64,000 bases of DNA from contig CALFJB010000056.1 in the NCBI GenBank assembly GCA_937877565.1, forward strand, positions 1 to 64,000, given 5' to 3'. Both the position numbers and the translations under genes were made by a program. Of the stretch, positions 60,695 through 64,000 are shown piece by piece; position 1 is the stretch's first letter; each line of letters starts with the position of its first letter. Source of the DNA: an uncultured Selenomonadales bacterium. Its GTDB lineage: Bacteria; Bacillota; Negativicutes; Selenomonadales; Selenomonadaceae. The notes under the pieces were generated by a model. That model was not told the origin of the DNA, made no database searches, and was given only the letters and a program-made list of their open reading frames with translations.

Positions 60695-61663
60695 TTACCT
60701 GAACATAAAGTTTGTATTTGTTTCCTCCAACGCCGCTTTTTCGGCTTCGTACTTCGCCTTCAACTCCTCGTACGTTTTGCCCTGCTCAAGTGCAAGTTTG
60801 TAACGTCCGTAACTTAACCCGCACTCCGACGCCTCCAACGCCATTAACTTTTGATGGTCGCGGTTGCCAAGTTTAAAGCGTTCAAGTTTGCTCATTGGCT
60901 CAATAGGTTTGGGATTCGCCGGGCTCCACTCCGATTCTCTGTTTTCAATTTCCTTGTAGTAATGAAACTTCGACTTTTTAGGTTTTACCGGCTTTTCAGT
61001 TTGAGCTGATGAAACGCCTGAAAGGTCTGCGTAACGTTTTTGACGACGCTTTATAATTTTTTGCTTGAGCCAATAACTTTTTCTACATTCCTCACTGCAA
61101 AATTTTTGCTGCCCGCCACCTTCCGCCATAAATTTTTTCCCGCAATTCACGCAAATTTTTTCAACCGGCGGTTTTGGCTTATACGCAAATTTCTGATACC
61201 CAATGGCTTGACATTTATCGCTGCAGTAAAGGTGATGGTTTTTTTCCGGTACAAATTCCTTTCCGCAAATTTCACATTTCCTTGAAAGTTTAGCCGGTTT
61301 ACTTGTCGCCTTCGCGTAACATTGAACGTTTTTACATTTCTTGCTACAGTACTTTTGATTTGGAATGACAGTTTCAAATTCCTCGCCGCAGATTGGACAT
61401 TTCAATTTGCGCAATGTTCCTTTTACGCCGTTTTTCTTTTTTATATGTCTAGCCCTGTAATAACAAGTTCTGGAACAGTAAATTTTGCTCGGGTACGCGG
61501 TTTTAAATTCTGCGCCGCAAATTACGCACTTTCTCACGTACACCGGCGAATTTTGGGTTTTTTTAGCTTTTTGAGCTTTTAGGTAACAAGAAAGCGAACA
61601 ATATTTCTGGTCGCGTCTTCTTGCCTCATACTCCTTCCCGCAAATTTCACATTTCTTAATCAT
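60695..61663 (-). CDS. Protein with five tandem zinc ribbons
   Basis: 322 residues. Five copies of CxxCGxxF...YCSxxC are visible (about residues 5-30, 45-70, 88-112, 129-152 and 171-196), for example CEICGKEYEARRRDQKYCS and CVICGAEFKTAYPSKIYCS. Such ribbons bind DNA or RNA. The C-terminal 120 residues are charged and helical (SKLERFKLGNRDHQKLMALEASECGLSYGRY), as in some phage early proteins. It overlaps the upstream gene by eight bases. Role unknown. Confidence 0.7.
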   Translation of the reverse strand: MIKKCEICGKEYEARRRDQKYCSLSCYLKAQKAKKTQNSPVYVRKCVICGAEFKTAYPSKIYCSRTCYYRARHIKKKNGVKGTLRKLKCPICGEEFETVIPNQKYCSKKCKNVQCYAKATSKPAKLSRKCEICGKEFVPEKNHHLYCSDKCQAIGYQKFAYKPKPPVEKICVNCGKKFMAEGGGQQKFCSEECRKSYWLKQKIIKRRQKRYADLSGVSSAQTEKPVKPKKSKFHYYKEIENRESEWSPANPKPIEPMSKLERFKLGNRDHQKLMALEASECGLSYGRYKLALEQGKTYEELKAKYEAEKAALEETNTNFMFR

Positions 61664-62051
61664 TTACTACCGCCGCCTTAGTATACGCCTTTTTTCCGGC
61701 ACTGCTCGGCACGCGCCACACTTTCAACTTTACAGGTTTCTTTTTCAAATACTCTACGACTTTGCTTTCATCGCCGCAGAAGTAGTCCACCCAACTTTGC
61801 CAAATTTTCCCTAAGTCTCCTGCAACTGCGTAAAAATGTTGGCGCGGATTCTCCTCAAACGTCAACGCCGGTAAATGCTTGCCTTTAATGTTTACCTGAA
61901 ACGCGCCGTTTACCGTAACGCCTTCAGGGTACTTCGCTATTAAATCGTCGATACTCAAATATTCGCCGTTGCCCACTGCCTCACGGGCGATCTTCGCTAA
62001 AATGTTCCCGCCCTCTACTGCTGTCGCCGCTGCTTTCGCCAATTCGTTCAT
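61656..62051 (-). CDS. Hypothetical early phage protein
   Basis: 131 residues, no family recognised. Helical Ala-rich start (ELAKAAATAVEGGNILAKIAREAV), then a beta region (VTVNGAFQVNIKGKHLPALTFEENPRQHFYAVAGDLGKIW). Lies between the DnaC-like loader and the zinc-ribbon protein, so a DNA-replication or recombination accessory is possible. Confidence 0.65.
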   Translation of the reverse strand: MNELAKAAATAVEGGNILAKIAREAVGNGEYLSIDDLIAKYPEGVTVNGAFQVNIKGKHLPALTFEENPRQHFYAVAGDLGKIWQSWVDYFCGDESKVVEYLKKKPVKLKVWRVPSSAGKKAYTKAAVVND

Positions 62052-62061
62052 TTTTTCAACT

Positions 62062-62141
62062 CCTAAAATAAGGGCTAAGGTTTAAGGGTTAAGGGAAAAA
62101 TCCATAATCCTTAGTCCCTAATCATTAATCCCTAATCCTTA
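62062..62141. repeat. Telomere-like intercistronic array (inverted arms)
   Basis: GGTTTAAGGGTTAAGGG on one arm, then TCCTTAGTCCCTAATC units on the other. The right end encodes the final LIRD and stop of the loader gene. Confidence 0.85.
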
Positions 62142-63059
62142 ATCCCTGATTAAGCGACGGTCTGAACCTTTCAGCGATGCAACTTTGCACATTTGCTTTA
62201 AACGGCTTGCGATTCTGTCGCCGGTCTTACCGTCCTTGCCTAAATTCATTCGCACCGCCAATTCATTCAACGTGTAATTCGACGTTATCAAAGTCTGCCT
62301 CTCGTTGTTGTAACGTTCATTTATCACAAGGTACAGTCGTTCTATCGCCCACTCCGTCAAATTTTCAGTCCCAATATCATCCAGTATCAGCACGTCTACT
62401 TTTTCCAGCAATTCCATTTTACTTTCTATCGTATCTTCCGACCCTTTGGCGAAACTTGCACGCAGCTGATTTAAAAGTTTCGGTACGTCTATGAAAAGTA
62501 ACGTCCTGCCCTGCTTGATATATTCCTGCGCGACCAACGCCACTAAAAATGTTTTGCCCGTTCCGGGTTCCCCGTACAAAAACAGATTTAATGGATTGTC
62601 GATTATGTGACGCGCCCACTTTACCGCGCCTTCATTATTTTCATCTATTTTATAATCCTCGAACGTCTTGCCATTGTAACGAACAGGCACTTCCGCGCTT
62701 TTAAACTTTTTCATCAGCGCAGTTGCCAAACGCTGCTGCTTGCAATATTTGCATTCGCACCAACGCAATTTCAAACGATTGTCCTCAACTAAAACTTGAT
62801 AACGAAAACCTACATTTGTTTCCTTCGCGCAGGGATAACCCGTGCAAGTCGCGCAGACTGCGCATTCACGCTCGGCGCGGCGTTCCTGACTCAAAAAGTA
62901 CACGTCAATTCCAATACTCGTATCAGGATAAACTTTGCGCCACTTTTCGTAACCCGCTTCATTGAGCTTGTTGAGTTTCGCGGTATTCGCCGCCATCAAT
63001 TCCTCAAAACCAATTTCCTTTAAATAAGTTTGAAAATCTACAATTTTAAGTTCTTCCAT
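62139..63059 (-). CDS. DnaC/DnaI-like helicase loader
   Basis: 306 residues. AAA+ ATPase that loads the replicative helicase. A Cys-rich segment (CAVCATCTGYPC near 71, CECKYCKQQR near 105) suggests a zinc-binding N-terminus as in DnaI. Walker A GEPGTGKTFLV near 166, Walker B VLILDDIGTE near 230, and a sensor NYTLNELAVRM later. The final residues come from the repeat array. No separate phage replication initiator is visible. Confidence 0.88.
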   Translation of the reverse strand: MEELKIVDFQTYLKEIGFEELMAANTAKLNKLNEAGYEKWRKVYPDTSIGIDVYFLSQERRAERECAVCATCTGYPCAKETNVGFRYQVLVEDNRLKLRWCECKYCKQQRLATALMKKFKSAEVPVRYNGKTFEDYKIDENNEGAVKWARHIIDNPLNLFLYGEPGTGKTFLVALVAQEYIKQGRTLLFIDVPKLLNQLRASFAKGSEDTIESKMELLEKVDVLILDDIGTENLTEWAIERLYLVINERYNNERQTLITSNYTLNELAVRMNLGKDGKTGDRIASRLKQMCKVASLKGSDRRLIRD

Positions 63060-63060
63060 C

Positions 63061-63240
63061 TTATTCCTCTTCCTTCATCAATTCGTTTAACTTTTCGCGG
63101 ACTTCTTCAAGCGTCTTGCAGTACGTTATGAAGTCCCCGCGTTTAGTGAAAAGCGCGTAACCTTCGCCCGTTATCGAATGCAATTTGTAACCGCCAAAAC
63201 GCGCCTTGAGATACAATCTCTGCACCTCTTTATCTGCCAT
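63061..63240 (-). CDS. Small hypothetical protein
   Basis: 59 residues with AAGGAGGAG before the ATG. Sequence: basic start (MADKEVQRLYLKARFGGYK), GEGYALFTKRGDFITYCKTL and an acidic helical end. It fits tightly between the loader and the next gene (one base and two bases apart), so it is almost surely expressed. Function unknown. Confidence 0.7.
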   Translation of the reverse strand: MADKEVQRLYLKARFGGYKLHSITGEGYALFTKRGDFITYCKTLEEVREKLNELMKEEE

Positions 63241-63242
63241 AA

Positions 63243-63587
63243 CTACTCCTCCTTTTTATATTTTTCAATGAAGTACTTGTAAAATTCTTCCGCCAAATGG
63301 TACGCGGCGGTTTGAATGTATTCATCCAGCAAGTCGATAATCAAACGCTCCAAACTCACGCCGCGCACTACCGCCAAAATCGACAAATCGTTATACATTT
63401 CCTCCGGCAAGCTAATCTCAATTTGCTCCGTTGCGCCTTCGCCTTCGCTAACTGCCTTTTCGGCAAGTTGGGTAACGTATTCTTCAACGCTCAATTTTTC
63501 GGCTTCCGCCATTTCCTCTAAACGCTCGTACTTTTCCGGCGTCATTTCAATTTCCAACAACGCTGTATCTTCATCAAATTCAATCAT
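63243..63587 (-). CDS. Tandem ribbon-helix-helix-like protein
   Basis: 114 acidic residues in two similar halves: LLEIEMTPEKYERLEEMAEAEKLSVEEYVTQL and IEISLPEEMYNDLSILAVVRGVSLERLIIDLL. Each half looks like one strand plus two helices of a ribbon-helix-helix, so the chain could fold as a single-chain dimer. Usually such proteins bind DNA, but this one is very acidic. Function unknown. Confidence 0.6.
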   Translation of the reverse strand: MIEFDEDTALLEIEMTPEKYERLEEMAEAEKLSVEEYVTQLAEKAVSEGEGATEQIEISLPEEMYNDLSILAVVRGVSLERLIIDLLDEYIQTAAYHLAEEFYKYFIEKYKKEE

Positions 63588-63600
63588 TTTTTCCGCTCCT

Positions 63601-63936
63601 TTACTTTTTCGGAAAATCTATTTCGGTTGCGCCGTACCAGTCAGCCACGTAACTTTTTACCGCGTCTTCAATCAAACGCCCAACTTTCACTTTGCTTACC
63701 AACTCAATAATTTTTAAATCGTCGCACAGCTCCTCCGGCAATTCAACTTCAAGCGTCACCGTGTCGCCGTCCTCAAATTCGTTTTTAATTTCGCACCAAT
63801 CTTCGGTATATTTTTTTACCGCGTCCTCAATCAAGCTTGCTACGTCAACTTCGCTTACCATCTCAATTACTTCCAAGTCGTCATACAGCACTTCCGGTAA
63901 TGCTATCGTGACGCTTACCACTTTTGTATCTGCCAT
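63601..63936 (-). CDS. Second tandem ribbon-helix-helix-like protein
   Basis: 111 residues with a clear internal duplication: VTIALPEVLYDDLEVIEMVSEVDVASLIEDAVKKYTEDW and VEVELPEELCDDLKIIELVSKVKVGRLIEDAVKSYVADW. It is related to the protein encoded 13 bp downstream. Acidic. AAGGAGAG before the ATG. Function unknown. Confidence 0.6.
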   Translation of the reverse strand: MADTKVVSVTIALPEVLYDDLEVIEMVSEVDVASLIEDAVKKYTEDWCEIKNEFEDGDTVTLEVELPEELCDDLKIIELVSKVKVGRLIEDAVKSYVADWYGATEIDFPKK

Positions 63937-63948
63937 TTCTTTCTCTCC

Positions 63949-64000
63949 TTATTCCGGCAATTCGTCATCGCCGCCGTAATTGTCGGCAACTTTTTTCACT
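63949..64000 (-). CDS. 3' end of a further gene (cut by window edge)
   Basis: The last 16 residues of an open frame (VKKVADNYGGDDELPE then stop), ending 12 bp before the next start. KKVADNY is reminiscent of the ends of the neighbouring ribbon-helix-helix proteins, but too little is visible to name it. Confidence 0.5.
   Translation of the reverse strand, partial: VKKVADNYGGDDELPE

Larger units (their letters stand above)
37502..64000. mobile_element. Prophage or phage-derived element (right end outside window)
   Basis: A long block of mostly leftward genes with lambda-type terminase, portal, ClpP-like protease, decoration and gpE capsid genes, connector genes and a contractile-tail sheath, plus a DnaC-like loader and small phage-type genes. 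No integrase, repressor or lysis gene is seen inside the window, and I found no att-like direct repeat at the left edge, so exact ends are unknown. Host-type repeat arrays and hairpins are scattered through it. Confidence 0.9.

Noticed and set aside
7297..62141. Telomere-like sequence as evidence of a linear chromosome end or eukaryotic contamination
   Set aside because: The arrays are short, internal, lie between bacterial genes of normal operons and are degenerate.

Overview
The window reads as an AT-rich chromosome of a diderm Firmicute, most likely a member of the Negativicutes (Selenomonas-like). The signs are Firmicutes-type genes (HelD, MupG-MurQ, a mannose-family PTS, proteins resembling DUF1659, DUF2922 and YvrJ) beside a WaaE-type lipopolysaccharide-core glycosyltransferase and RTX-like surface repeats. 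This placement is inference from gene content; no rRNA or other species marker is present.

Chromosomal part, 1-37,500. A cell-shape operon runs leftward (mreB-mreC-mreD-mrdA) with a good promoter and a terminator. A tRNA-Arg(CCG) gene is followed by a perfect 16-bp parS site, which with mnmG and mnmE further on suggests the region lies near the replication origin. Next come a murein-recycling operon (murQ-mupG-NlpC/P60), a polysaccharide deacetylase, a GT2 glycosyltransferase, SEC-C methionine aminopeptidase, a DEAD-box helicase, a lipoprotein, PPi-type phosphofructokinase, a MATE pump, ComM, acetolactate decarboxylase, YraN, a nitroreductase and an FAD oxidoreductase. A HepT/MntA toxin-antitoxin locus with a duplicated antitoxin follows, then purF, mnmG, a divergent HTH/Ser-Thr-kinase pair, a YoeB-type toxin-antitoxin, mnmE, helD, a PTS IIB-IIC-IID operon, the LPS glycosyltransferase and an acyl-CoA synthetase.

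Prophage part, about 37,500 to beyond the right edge. Nearly all genes run leftward. From right to left: ribbon-helix-helix-like proteins, a DnaC-like loader, a five-zinc-ribbon protein, a likely late regulator, one oppositely oriented cargo gene, lambda-type packaging and head genes (small and large terminase, gpW, portal, ClpP protease, decoration protein, gpE capsid), connector and tail-completion genes, and a contractile tail sheath. After the sheath the expected tube, tape measure and baseplate genes are not recognisable. There are instead small DUF1659/DUF2922-like proteins, a 392-residue unknown, a 1602-residue fibre with about 11 Ig-like repeats and a lectin-like tip, an RTX-like fusion protein and a YvrJ/holin-like protein. 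The module ends at a strong terminator placed back to back with a host promoter.

Layered over both parts are short repeats: telomere-like 7-8 bp arrays that fill gaps between co-directional genes and often supply the stop codon of the upstream gene, hairpin elements shared by host and prophage, two decayed HNH-endonuclease elements with a covarying leader hairpin, and a strongly over-represented octamer CGCGCAGG. Their presence in both parts suggests the prophage has been resident for a long time.
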